Source: Paenibacillus sp. DMB20 (GTDB lineage Bacteria; Bacillota; Bacilli; Paenibacillales; Paenibacillaceae). Taken from it: DNA of 64,000 nt. Each line of letters starts with the position of its first letter. Position 1 is the stretch's first letter. Location of the stretch: NCBI RefSeq assembly GCF_000987955.1, contig NZ_LAZU01000053.1:307967-371966 (forward strand), read 5' to 3'. The position numbers were made by a program, and so were the translations under genes. Positions 24,460 through 33,100 of this stretch are shown piece by piece. The notes below the pieces were generated by a model. That model did no database searches and had not been told where the DNA came from. It saw nothing but the letters and a program-made list of their open reading frames with translations.

Positions 24460-25035
24460 GTGAAAAAACTAGTTGCCGGATTTATCCTTGGTGCATTCAT
24501 CATGATGTCGGCTCAAGCATTTGGTGATGGTATATCATTCATTGGCAAGAAAGTTGATGGTCAGACAACTGTAACGATTAACGGAGAAGAAATTGGAGAA
24601 GCGGTTATTATAAACGGAAAAAGCTTCGCTCCAGTCAGGGAAATCACTGAAGGGTTTGGTGGGAAGGTGGAGCAGGCAAGTGGAAAGGGGATTGCATTGA
24701 AAATGGATGACGTATCCGTTTCGACTACAGATAATCCAAACACGGATAATACAAGTACAGATAATACAAAACTCAAAAGCGAACTTGAGCAAAAAATAGA
24801 TCAGCAAAAAAAGCAAATTAAATCCATTAATGAGGTTATTGCAGGCCTAGAAGAACAACTGGTTCCATTGAAAGAAAAAGCGGATGCAGACAAAACAACT
24901 GTCGGTGTTGACAGAACAAAATACGAAATATTTAAAAACGTGCTTCAGGAACGTAAAGACAGCCTTCCGATCGAAGAAAAAAAACTCGCCGATCTCGAAG
25001 CGCAGCTGGCGGCGTTACAGTCACCGTCAAATTAG
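24460..25035 (+). CDS. secreted stalk-domain protein (possible lysogenic-conversion gene)
   Basis: 191 residues from GTG at 24,460 behind GAGGTGATTACA. A signal peptide (KKLVAGFILGAFIMMSAQA) precedes a copper-amine-oxidase-N-like stalk motif (VTINGEEIGEAVIINGKSFAPVRE without the quoted run being complete here) at about 35-75, an Asp/Asn/Thr linker, and a coiled coil. Stalk domains are common in secreted wall proteins of Paenibacillaceae. It follows the tail genes but has no virion-like feature, so it may be a host-surface gene carried by the phage. Confidence 0.6.
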   Translation: MKKLVAGFILGAFIMMSAQAFGDGISFIGKKVDGQTTVTINGEEIGEAVIINGKSFAPVREITEGFGGKVEQASGKGIALKMDDVSVSTTDNPNTDNTSTDNTKLKSELEQKIDQQKKQIKSINEVIAGLEEQLVPLKEKADADKTTVGVDRTKYEIFKNVLQERKDSLPIEEKKLADLEAQLAALQSPSN

Positions 25036-25038
25036 TTA

Positions 25039-25070
25039 TGATATAATAGGTCATAATCCAATTATGGATT
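25039..25070 (+). promoter_or_regulatory. extended -10 promoter with palindrome
   Basis: TGATATAAT at 25,039-25,047 is an extended -10 box (TG one base before TATAAT). Eight bases on, AATCCA-ATTA-TGGATT (25,055-25,070) is a perfect 6-bp palindrome placed like an operator just after the start site. It would control the gene at 25,090. A related palindrome occurs at 26,326. Confidence 0.5.
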
Positions 25071-25089
25071 TTGAGTTAGGAGTGATACC

Positions 25090-25308
25090 GTGAGCGAAGA
25101 GTTACTGAAACAAATACTCGAAAAGCTTGATACCATCGACACCAAGGTGGACCGGATCGAACAGAAACTCGACGCCACCTTTGAGCAGGTAGCCAAGAGT
25201 GCGGAGACCATAAACGAGATCGCAGCGACACAGGACCGACATGAGCGTATCCTGGAGGTATTGTCTAAGCGTTCAATTGAGCATGAATCGTACATTCGCA
25301 GAGGTTGA
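25090..25308 (+). CDS. small coiled-coil protein
   Basis: 72 codons from GTG behind TTAGGAGTGATACC. A heptad-rich helix (ILEKLDTIDTKVDRIEQKLD) through most of its length and a basic end. Such short 'KLDTIDTKVDRIE' coiled coils occur in Firmicute phages near lysis or immunity genes. Function unknown. It has its own promoter and is followed by two terminators. Confidence 0.6.
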   Translation: MSEELLKQILEKLDTIDTKVDRIEQKLDATFEQVAKSAETINEIAATQDRHERILEVLSKRSIEHESYIRRG

Positions 25309-25367
25309 GGTATATTCCAGTATGTGGTATTATCATGATGACCTACATTAGCCAACCTTAGAGTGGG

Positions 25368-25430
25368 TCATTTTCGTTTTTCGATGTAAGTGAGCAACGC
25401 CAACAGGAACACAAAAGGACTCTCTATTGA
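25368..25430 (-). pseudogene. possible remnant of a holin-like (type I toxin) peptide
   Basis: On the minus strand the last codons before TGA read VFLLALLTYIEKRK, the typical C-terminus of 'putative holin-like toxin' peptides found all over Bacillales. No start codon or ribosome site lies before it; the upstream part is replaced by a terminator stem. If genuine it is only a 3' scrap. Confidence 0.25.
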
Positions 25431-25445
25431 GGGTCCTTTTGTGTT
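25408..25445. terminator. bidirectional terminator (copy 1)
   Basis: AACACAAAAGGAC pairs with GTCCTTTTGTGTT around a CTCTCTATTGAGG loop. A-rich and T-rich flanks let it work on either strand. A near-identical hairpin lies about 106 bp downstream. Confidence 0.65.
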
Positions 25446-25513
25446 GAGTAAAAAATTTGAACCATGTTGGTTTACGAAAAGGCATTTTTGGGATAGTAAT
25501 AATATATGTACAG

Positions 25514-25551
25514 CAAAAAGGACTCTCTCTGTTGAGGGTCCTTTTGTTTTT
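25514..25551. terminator. bidirectional terminator (copy 2)
   Basis: CAAAAAGGAC and GTCCTTTTG form the stem around a CTCTCTCTGTTGAG loop, followed by TTTTTAC. It lies at the 3' end of the converging repressor gene and is nearly the same sequence as copy 1. Confidence 0.65.
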
Positions 25552-26014
25552 ACTCGGGTTTTCTGTTGTTTAATTCTAAGCATACGTGTTCAGGTACCAT
25601 AGGTATTTCCATATAGATACTCATCATGTTACTTTTGGCGATTTCAAATCTCTTTTTATTTTCAGTAATCATTTTCTCATTGCTAAGAATGGTTGCAAGA
25701 ATTACGTCTGTTGGTTGTTCTGACATTAGACGAGTTATTAGGCTGCGAGCATCTTTAATATTTTTTTCATAGTCATCTAGAGCCTTTATGATCCGTCTTG
25801 ATCTCCTATCATAGTGAATTATTCCAAGCAAAAAATCAGCACTATCATTTAATTTCTTAGCTAGTAGTGCCAATGTTTCTAAATTAGGTTCACGTTGTCC
25901 ATTTTCAATTTTCCCATAGCCTTGAGGGGACATGCCTATATATTCAGCTACTTCTTTTTGCGATAAATTCTCTCGTTCTCTCAACCATTTAAGACGCAAA
26001 GAAAAAATTTCCAC
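25550..26014 (-). CDS. phage repressor, Xre/cI type
   Basis: 154 residues from GTG at 26,014 with GGAGGTA seven bases upstream; an ATG further up gives a longer, less likely form. N-terminal helix-turn-helix (LSQKEVAEYIGMSPQGYGKI then ENGQREPNLETLALLAKK) at about 15-65, C-terminal helical dimerisation part (about 80-150) with no peptidase motif, so no RecA-driven self-cleavage is expected. Divergent from a second Xre gene: this is the lysogeny switch, and the only minus-strand gene of the prophage region in view. Confidence 0.85.
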   Translation of the reverse strand: MEIFSLRLKWLRERENLSQKEVAEYIGMSPQGYGKIENGQREPNLETLALLAKKLNDSADFLLGIIHYDRRSRRIIKALDDYEKNIKDARSLITRLMSEQPTDVILATILSNEKMITENKKRFEIAKSNMMSIYMEIPMVPEHVCLELNNRKPE

Positions 26015-26032
26015 AAAAAATACCTCCAAATA

Positions 26033-26061
26033 TTGACTTATAAACAAAACGGATATATATT
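26033..26061 (+). promoter_or_regulatory. promoter of the cro-like gene
   Basis: TTGACT at 26,033 and TATATT at 26,056 with a 17-bp spacer form a near-consensus sigma-A promoter reading right. It starts 19 bases from the divergent repressor gene, so the repressor's own operators probably overlap it. Confidence 0.7.
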
Positions 26062-26110
26062 ATTATTGTAAGTGACATTAAGTTTACTTTTTAAGGTGGT
26101 GATAAACAAA

Positions 26111-26326
26111 ATGGCTAAACCAAAGACAAGGATTGAAATGATTCGTCGGCAATGTTTTTTGAGTCAAAAGGAAGTCGCCTCTAGGTTAGAAATGTCACCC
26201 GTTAATTACTCCAAGATTGAAAGAGGAGAAAGGAGATTGACAGTTGATGTTGCCAGGAAACTTGTGGATTTATTCCAACTAAATTACATCGATGACCTAC
26301 TTGATGACGAAAACAAAGCAAGTTGA
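26111..26326 (+). CDS. Cro-like Xre regulator
   Basis: 71 residues from ATG at 26,111 behind AAGGTGGTGATAAACAAA. A single Xre helix-turn-helix (LSQKEVASRLEMSPVNYSKI then ERGERRLTVDVARKLVDLF). It shares the LSQKEVA motif with the divergent repressor, so both probably read related operators. Role as Cro counterpart is inferred from the divergent arrangement. Confidence 0.8.
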   Translation: MAKPKTRIEMIRRQCFLSQKEVASRLEMSPVNYSKIERGERRLTVDVARKLVDLFQLNYIDDLLDDENKAS

Positions 26327-26338
26327 TCCATAATGGAT
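26326..26338. promoter_or_regulatory. palindromic operator candidate
   Basis: ATCCA-TAA-TGGAT, a perfect 5-bp inverted repeat right at the end of the Cro-like gene. It resembles the palindrome at 25,055-25,070 (ATCCA-ATTA-TGGAT core with one extra central base). The two bracket the repressor/Cro pair. Confidence 0.35.
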
Positions 26339-26387
26339 ACTTAACATCATTTTATCAAACAAAATATTTAATACAAGGAGGATTAAA

Positions 26388-26594
26388 ATGAACGAAGTAG
26401 GGATTGTAATTGATATCTCCAGAAGGTTGATTGAGCATCTTAAGTTAAGCACTGAAAATGCTCTATACATCATTGATCATGTTAAAGAAAATTTTGAGGA
26501 ATTACAGAAAGCAGAACGTGATGGTGGTTTGCTTGAGTTTTATAGAAAATTAAAAGAAGGGAGAAAGCAAAATGAAGGATCTGATCTTATTTGA
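26388..26594 (+). CDS. small phage protein
   Basis: 68 codons from ATG behind AAGGAGGATTAAA. Helical (LIEHLKLSTENALYIIDHVK). Overlaps the antirepressor gene start by 23 bases, so they are co-translated. Function unknown; a modulator of the switch is possible from position. Confidence 0.6.
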   Translation: MNEVGIVIDISRRLIEHLKLSTENALYIIDHVKENFEELQKAERDGGLLEFYRKLKEGRKQNEGSDLI

Positions 26595-27393
26595 AGGAAA
26601 TGAAGTAATAATTCTGATGCCGCAGGATGTGAACTTTAAATTCAATGGCGATTTCCTGATAAAGGCGAAAGACGTTGCATCAGTATTAGAATATCAGGGA
26701 ACGTCTGCAACTCAAGAGGTGCTTAAGTTTGTAAAGCAAAATCAAGTGTATTTAGTGAAAAAATCTAATATGGTGAATCGCCATATTAGGATTCATAATA
26801 CGGGCGAAACCTTTATAACGAATTTAGCTCTCAATAGGGTTTTGGGGAAATCCGAAAAGCCAAAAGCTGAACCGTTCCAAGATTGGCTTTATGAAGATGT
26901 TCTACCTTCAGTTAGTAAACGTGGTGTTTATCTAACACCTGCGGCAATCGAGAAGACATTAACCGATCCCGACTTCATCATCAGCATGGCTACCGAAATT
27001 AAACAGGAGCGCCAGAAAAGGCTTGCTGCGGAAATGCTGCTTAAAGCTCATGCTCCAAAGATAGCGTACTATGACATCATTCTAAAATCTAAAAGCACTG
27101 TAACAACAACTCAGATTGCTAAAGACTATGGTCTTACAGCCAATGAATTAAACAAAATATTGAAGGAGCAAAAGATTCAGTACAAAGTAGGCGATCAATG
27201 GGTTTTGTATAAAAAATATGCTGATAAGGGATACACTCAGTCAGAGACATTTAACTTTACGCATACAGATGGTACACCTGATGTAAGAATGAACACGAAG
27301 TGGACACAACGAGGGAGAATATTCATTCATCAGATACTAACTGAACTCGGAATAAAGCCTAACATCGAGAAAGAATACTGCGATGCAAACTAA
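26572..27393 (+). CDS. ant: phage antirepressor (BRO-N / ANT domains)
   Basis: 273 residues from ATG behind GAAGGGAGAAAGCAAA. BRO-N domain at about 18-110 (FLIKAKDVASVLEY, then FQDWLYEDVLPSVSKRGVY) and a C-terminal phage antirepressor KilAC/ANT domain at about 150-255 (STVTTTQIAKDYGLTANEL, then WTQRGRIFIHQIL). These proteins bind or bypass the repressor to trigger lytic growth. Located in the switch with repressor and Cro-like genes. Confidence 0.9.
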   Translation: MKDLILFEGNEVIILMPQDVNFKFNGDFLIKAKDVASVLEYQGTSATQEVLKFVKQNQVYLVKKSNMVNRHIRIHNTGETFITNLALNRVLGKSEKPKAEPFQDWLYEDVLPSVSKRGVYLTPAAIEKTLTDPDFIISMATEIKQERQKRLAAEMLLKAHAPKIAYYDIILKSKSTVTTTQIAKDYGLTANELNKILKEQKIQYKVGDQWVLYKKYADKGYTQSETFNFTHTDGTPDVRMNTKWTQRGRIFIHQILTELGIKPNIEKEYCDAN

Positions 27394-27395
27394 AA

Positions 27396-27421
27396 AAGCC
27401 GCTTATTAAAGCGACTCTTTC
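27396..27421 (+). terminator. possible weak terminator
   Basis: AGCCGCTT and AAGCGACT almost pair (one mismatch) around ATTA, followed by CTTTCC. It lies just after the antirepressor stop; strength is doubtful. Confidence 0.35.
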
Positions 27422-27549
27422 CGTCACCTACTCTTAACTTGGCGGTTAACAGGTGACAACACACATAACGAGGGCAAAGCCCTTACAACAACATTATACC
27501 ATTTACAACCTAGAAGTAAACGGTGTTTGCCCTCCATTGGAGGCTAAAC

Positions 27550-27651
27550 GTGGAACAATTATTAATCAATTATCTACAGTCAAAGGGCATCGATCCCACG
27601 GAATTTATCACTACTCTTCAACAAATTATGGACAAGTATCCATCAAACTAA
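27550..27651 (+). CDS. 33-residue small protein
   Basis: GTG start behind TTGGAGGCTAAAC, 33 codons, then a terminator six bases past the stop. The product is helical (QLLINYLQSKGIDPTEFITT). The well-spaced ribosome site, proper stop and terminator argue for a real mini-gene. Unknown function. Confidence 0.5.
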   Translation: MEQLLINYLQSKGIDPTEFITTLQQIMDKYPSN

Positions 27652-27656
27652 TACCT

Positions 27657-27686
27657 GAGAGTCCTCATTCGAGGGCTCTTTTTTAT
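27657..27686 (+). terminator. Rho-independent terminator
   Basis: GAGAGTCCTC-ATTC-GAGGGCTCTT stem-loop with TTTTTATT. Closes the transcript unit carrying the 33-residue gene and the switch genes. Confidence 0.75.
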
Positions 27687-27705
27687 TCAGCTATATTTTG
27701 AGCTC

Positions 27706-27783
27706 GGCTGATATTTCAGCCCAGCAAAATTCAGACATGGCGAAACGCCATAACATAAAATCCAGTCTCCGCCTTATAGGCGG
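27706..27783. ncRNA. three perfect hairpins in an unexplained leader
   Basis: Within 78 bases lie GGCTGA-TATT-TCAGCC (27,706), ATGGCG-AAA-CGCCAT (27,737) and CCGCCT-TAT-AGGCGG (27,769), each with a 6-bp perfect stem and a tiny loop, evenly about 31 bases apart. None has a T run. They precede the late operon of internal virion proteins and may be a structured leader RNA or protein-binding sites. Type is a guess. Confidence 0.35.
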
Positions 27784-27833
27784 AAAGTGAGTTAGTAGAA
27801 ATATCGACCCATATGTACAAAGGAGTTGATCCT

Positions 27834-27875
27834 ATGCGTAGTAGAGACGCCCCTAAGGTAATGACCAAATACTAA
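27834..27875 (+). CDS. 13-residue leader peptide
   Basis: MRSRDAPKVMTKY from ATG behind AAAGGAGTTGATCC, ending 17 bases before the next start, with that gene's own AAAGGAG between. A very short, very basic peptide with a strong ribosome site; could be a leader controlling the virion operon. Confidence 0.35.
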   Translation: MRSRDAPKVMTKY

Positions 27876-27892
27876 CTTAAAGGAGTGAGAAC

Positions 27893-29749
27893 ATGGCAGC
27901 AACCGCCTATAACAAAAGCATCCGGCAGGCCTTAAACAAACAGGGCATCGATAACAGCCAAATCGGCTACAAGAACGGATACGTCACCGTCAACGGCAAC
28001 AATTTCATGAAGGCCGACAAGAACTACAACGGTGCCGCCTTCACCAACCAGCAGAACTTCACCAACGCCTGGAATGCTTACTCACGAGCATCACAGCCGA
28101 AGGTGCCAACAGCAACCCCGACGACCACAACGCCAAGGGTTCCAACGGCTCCGGCCGGCAGCGTGCCGATCCGTTCGGGACTACAGTCTGCCGGATACAA
28201 TCCGTCATCCATCGGATATAACAAAACGAACAATACGGTTACGCTGAACAATCAACCGTTTATGGTACCTTCGGCCAACGTCCAGGGGACCACATATGGC
28301 AATCAGCAGACGTTTAACAATGCTCTAAGTAACTACCGAATAGGCGACCTGACGAACCGAATCGTCAATAACACCAATCTCCCAACGAATCAGTACACAT
28401 CACAAATTGACGATACCATCCGGCAACTGATGGACTTTGCAAAGAACCAGCAGCAGATTGATCCGTACAGCACACATCAATATGCGTCGTATAAAGCCCA
28501 GGCCGACCGTAGGGCAAACGAAGGTATACGGTCTGCACAAGAAGCCATGGGGTCATCCGGGTTCGGCAGATCTTTGGCGCTGGGCGAACGTGCGCAGGAT
28601 GTTCAAAATCAAGAAACAGCCTATCTGGAGACGCAGGTTATACCACAGATCATTGCGGCAGAACAGGCCCGACAGCAGCAACAATACGATAACTTGTTTA
28701 GCGTGCTTAATCCCCTCATGAGTCAGCAGGGATATGCAGATACAAGAGCGCAGAACGAGCTTCAGAACGTCTATAACGCGCTTGGAGCAGTACAACAAGA
28801 ACAACAGCGTGGATATGACAACGCCCGCGCAGACGCGGCGCTGACAGGAAATTACATGACGCCAGAAGCGCAGCAAGCCATTAACGCCTTGCTTGGACTC
28901 AAGCAACAGGCGGAGACAAAGGGGATTACAAAAGATCAGCGTACAGCGCTTAGCAAGCAAGCTGACGTGATTCGAAACGAACTTAGCATGATGGGAATTG
29001 ACGCTTCTCAGTTTGGCGCCAACGTCAATTACAACACAGCAAGTAAGGTGAACCCAGGACGGACGCTTCAAGGGCAGCAACTAGACCTGCAGAAGAAACA
29101 ATCCAACATGGATGCGGCAGGCATGGTCAGCAACCAAACAGGCCGGGTTATTAGACCGCAGGATGATTGGATGGGACTTTACCGTCAGGCCCAAAATCCT
29201 AATACTCCGTTAACCATGGATGCACAGCAACAAGCATTCAACAATAAGCAATTACTTGAGGAATTCGCTTATCGTAAGGCTAGAGACACCATTGCAGACA
29301 CACAATGGCAAGCACAATTTGACGAAAATAATCGTCAGTTTGGCCTTGGTTACGCCATGGATCAGCTTCGGAGACAGGATGATCAGGCTTATAGAAATGC
29401 TCAAATCGCAATGGGACAAGACGATAACGCCCGTTTGTGGGTTCAAATGGAATATGAAATGGCTAACCAGCCAAACGGTTCTTCTGGCGGTTTAACAGCT
29501 AACCAGGTCCTACAGAGCATGAGAGGACTATACACTGATCCGGTGTATGAAACAGATGAAGCCGGGATCAAAACGAAGACAGGAAGCCAGATCACAAAGG
29601 ACCCGACAAAACGTGAGCAGATGTTCCTCAACGTCGTAGACTCCGGCCTGAGTGACAAGGAGACTAATCAAATCTTGCAATCGCTCGGCATGACCAAGTC
29701 CGAGATCGACGGTTTGATGAAAAAGTATGGAGGCTCCTCGGGAAACTGA
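27893..29749 (+). CDS. internal virion / ejection protein with duplicated N-terminal domain
   Basis: 618 residues from ATG behind AAAGGAGTGAGAAC. The N-terminal part holds two copies of a ~55-residue unit (IGYKNGYVTVNGNNF and IGYNKTNNTVTLNNQPF, each followed by a NQQ-FN-A motif) separated by a Thr/Pro linker. The rest is helical and very Gln/Ala rich with little Cys, the composition of phage ejection proteins. Directly followed by a muramidase domain in another frame that may belong to the same protein (see finding). Confidence 0.6.
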   Translation: MAATAYNKSIRQALNKQGIDNSQIGYKNGYVTVNGNNFMKADKNYNGAAFTNQQNFTNAWNAYSRASQPKVPTATPTTTTPRVPTAPAGSVPIRSGLQSAGYNPSSIGYNKTNNTVTLNNQPFMVPSANVQGTTYGNQQTFNNALSNYRIGDLTNRIVNNTNLPTNQYTSQIDDTIRQLMDFAKNQQQIDPYSTHQYASYKAQADRRANEGIRSAQEAMGSSGFGRSLALGERAQDVQNQETAYLETQVIPQIIAAEQARQQQQYDNLFSVLNPLMSQQGYADTRAQNELQNVYNALGAVQQEQQRGYDNARADAALTGNYMTPEAQQAINALLGLKQQAETKGITKDQRTALSKQADVIRNELSMMGIDASQFGANVNYNTASKVNPGRTLQGQQLDLQKKQSNMDAAGMVSNQTGRVIRPQDDWMGLYRQAQNPNTPLTMDAQQQAFNNKQLLEEFAYRKARDTIADTQWQAQFDENNRQFGLGYAMDQLRRQDDQAYRNAQIAMGQDDNARLWVQMEYEMANQPNGSSGGLTANQVLQSMRGLYTDPVYETDEAGIKTKTGSQITKDPTKREQMFLNVVDSGLSDKETNQILQSLGMTKSEIDGLMKKYGGSSGN

Positions 29750-29784
29750 GTAGCCCCACAGCTTCCTCGGCTAGTGGGGCTACA
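29750..29784 (+). other. 10-bp perfect hairpin between virion protein genes
   Basis: GTAGCCCCAC and GTGGGGCTAC pair perfectly around a 14-base loop, right after the stop at 29,749, with no T run. In the frame of the next ORF this DNA encodes a Ser/Ala/Thr linker, so the hairpin may be a by-product of coding sequence. Confidence 0.4.
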
Positions 29785-30168
29785 TTGAATCAGACGTTAA
29801 GTGGAGCGCTTAAAGGTAAAGGTGATGCATTTGCTGCTGCAGGCAAGAAATACGGCATCGACCCTGCACTGTTGGCCGCTATTGCGATTCATGAGACCGG
29901 AAACGGTTCAAGTAACGCTGTCAGGAAAAAGAATAACGTCGGCGGTATGATGGGAAAAAACGGACTGATGACGTTCGGTAGTGTCGATGAGGGAATAGAT
30001 CGGATGGCATCAAACTTGAAACGACTATACTTCGATCAAGGGCTTACCACAATCCCACAAATTCAGAAGAAATATGCTCCGGTTGGCGCGTCGAACGATC
30101 CGACCGGCCTTAACAATCATTGGGTAAGTGGGGTGACAAGGTATTACAGAATGCTAGGAGGCAGCTAA
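29785..30168 (+). CDS. glucosaminidase/lysozyme-like domain protein
   Basis: 127 residues from TTG, with only a weak GTGGGG site upstream. LAAIAIHETGNGSSNAVRKKNNVGGMMG is the FlgJ-type N-acetylglucosaminidase/transglycosylase core (catalytic Glu in HETG, then NNVGGM); only short parts are quoted. In frame before the TTG lies a Ser/Ala/Thr linker that connects to the previous protein if one base is added near 29,741. Virion-borne muramidases open the wall during DNA injection. Confidence 0.65.
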   Translation: MNQTLSGALKGKGDAFAAAGKKYGIDPALLAAIAIHETGNGSSNAVRKKNNVGGMMGKNGLMTFGSVDEGIDRMASNLKRLYFDQGLTTIPQIQKKYAPVGASNDPTGLNNHWVSGVTRYYRMLGGS

Positions 30169-33100
30169 ATGGCTAGTCAATTTGACACAATACGTAATCG
30201 AATAAGACGAGGCGAAGAGGCAAAAAAGCGTGTATTAGAACGTGTCTACTCACCTAAGCCAGAACCTCAAGAGACATCGATGTTTGACGCTATCCGAAAT
30301 CGATCTCTTGAACCGGAGCCGAGCACTGCCCATGCAGGAACTACAATGCAGAATTTTCCCGACATTAACCCTTTAAAATCGTCCCTTATGCGCGCTACCG
30401 TAGGAGACAAGCAGGCGAAGCAAACATGGGAACAGGCGTCGGGCGTCCAATTTAAACCTATCTTCGGCCCGCCACCACCGCCTCAGAAGTCAGAGTACGA
30501 AAAGGGTCTTCAAGCGATTGAAGAGAAGCGTCCAGCCGGCTTTTGGGGAAACGTATATGATTACACCGTTGGACCGTTTGCCAAGGCGAACAACTGGCTA
30601 TGGTACGGTAACGACCCCGGGAGTTTTGTCACCCGGGCGGTCGGCACCGGGGGAGAAATGGTTCTCGGTACGCCGTCGGCCCGACCGGCAACCACCGGAA
30701 ATGCGGCAGCAGATAAGGCTGCGGACATCCTGGGCACGGTCGGTGGCGTCGCTGGCATGGCATTTAACCCAGCTGCGGCCGGGGTCAAGGGACAGAACCT
30801 TTTAACTGGTCCACTTAACGTTGCGCGCGGCGCTCTAAGCACAAACGCCGGACAGAAAGCTCAACGGGCGCTCTCATACGGCATCAACTCAACCATGCCG
30901 CGGATGTCTACGGCTACGGCAGATAGGTTGGCACGCACAAGCCTAGAGGGCGCTATCACAGGAACCGTCGGTGGCGTGGCCCAAGGGCTTGTACAGGGGC
31001 AGGACAGCAACCAAGATATCCTACGTAATGCCGCACTAGGGGCCGGGCTTGGGGCTGTAGGTGATCCGATAATTTCTTCTTTGCCTGGAGTGGCAAAAGG
31101 CTTAAGCGGTAGGTTAAAAAATACGGGTTCATCCATTAAAGAAGGTCTTCAAGAAGTTTCCCCCAATGCAAATTTAGGGATCTCGGCGCTCAATAAGAGG
31201 TTAAGTCCATATGACAATTTGAAGACAGATACCAAGTCGCAAATCAGATCGAGAGCACAAATGGACCCGATAAAATTAAGCGGTACTGCTAACAGAATGT
31301 ATACTGCTCTGGTAGATGACGTACACTCTCTTAATCAATTCGATAAACTGACAGAACGGGTGTTAGGAAAGCCTCTTGACGCTTCAGAAAGCACCCATAA
31401 ACTAGCCCTTAGCTCTCGTGGTTCCGATATGATATCCAGACAAATTGTTACCGATAAATTGGTGGACAAGGGTGGTAACGTGGTTAGTGACTCTTTAAAA
31501 GATATACTTACTAAATTGCCCCGAGGTAAGTTTGTTGATTTTGAAGATTATCTTATCAACAAACATGCAATTACTCGATCTAAACGAGAGGAAAAGGTGT
31601 TTCGCGACGAACTAAATTGGACTCCTGAGGTTGGGAAGAATAAAATCGATGATTACGAAGCCGAATTTCCGCAATTCAAAGAAGTATCTGACCAGTTATA
31701 CGATTTTAATAAAAACATGGTTAACAAATGGCTTGTGGAAACTGGCATGATTACTCCTGAACAGGCGAAGGCATGGTTTGATGCGAATCCATACTATATC
31801 CCGAACAAACGATACTTTACGGACCTTGAAAAAACAGGGAAGGGATTTGGCGGTAAATCAGGCGGATACGGAAATGTATCTACGCCAGTTAAGGGGTATC
31901 AAAAAGGAGGCTCTCAACGGCAGATAATAAGTCCAATTGAGGCCACTATCGAAAATGTGGACACCTATGTAAAAGCCGCAAAACGAAATCAGGTCATGCA
32001 ACAGTTCATAAAGAATATAGAGCAGAATCCAGAGGCATTCAAGGATTTTGCCGAGATTGTGAAGCAACCAGAAAGGCTTGATGACATAACCAAAATCATG
32101 ATGAGCGAGGATGGAATCGAAGAATTGCTTTCACGCTTCAGCGAGGATTTCGACAAGGTTATGCAACGTACGAAACTGGATAAAGACAATGTTGTGCGTG
32201 TCCTTGTTAACGGCGAGCCGGTACATGTAAAGATCAATGATAAATCTTTGCTTGAGGCCATTACTGCATTGGGACCGGATTCAGGCGGGAAACTTCTTGA
32301 TGCTATAGGTTGGTTCACTAATAAAATGAAGATGCTGACTACAGGTGCGAACCCGATTTTCAACATTACCCGAAATGTTTTCAGAGATATTCCGCAAGCT
32401 TATGTTGCATCAAAGTCTACAAACAATCCATTAAGATTCATATTCGACCTTGCCGATGCTTCTATTCAAATTATTCGCAATAAAGACCTGTATCGACAAT
32501 ATAAGTCGTTAGGCGGAGGGCACTCGTCATCTGTTGCTGCCAATAGAAATTTATTGGCTCAAAGCAAAAGATCGGTATTGCCTCAGAATCCCATTAAGGG
32601 TGTTGTCCCAAGGGCTTGGTCGGCTTTAGAAAATATGATGAACGCCATAGAGTCTGCGCCACGACTAGCCGAATACAAGCGCATTTCTAAAAATGGTACT
32701 GGTGATGAATCACAGTTGATGAAGGCAATTTATGAAGCACAAGACCTAACAACTAACTTCAAAAGGAGAGGGACTTTAACACGTGAGCTTGATAAGGTAT
32801 TCCCTTACTTCAATGCTGCGATACAGGGGATGGACAGGTTTGCGAGAATGTACAAAGACGATCCTGTCAAAGCAGCAATCAAATCGGTTTTAACCATCAC
32901 TATCCCTTCTTTGGTGGCCTATGCAGTCAATCATGATGACCCCAATTATCAGAAGACCAGCAACCGAATCAAGGATAGTTTCATTTTAATTCCGAAAGGA
33001 GATGGAACTTTCTACCGAATTGCTAAACCGCAGGAGTTAGGGGCGCTGTTTGCTGATATACCTGAAAGGCTAATGAGGAAATTACAGGATGAAGACCCTG

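Noticed and set aside
27453..27701. 82-codon frame across the 33-residue gene
   Set aside because: No ribosome site, runs through a terminator, and conflicts with the better supported small gene in another frame.
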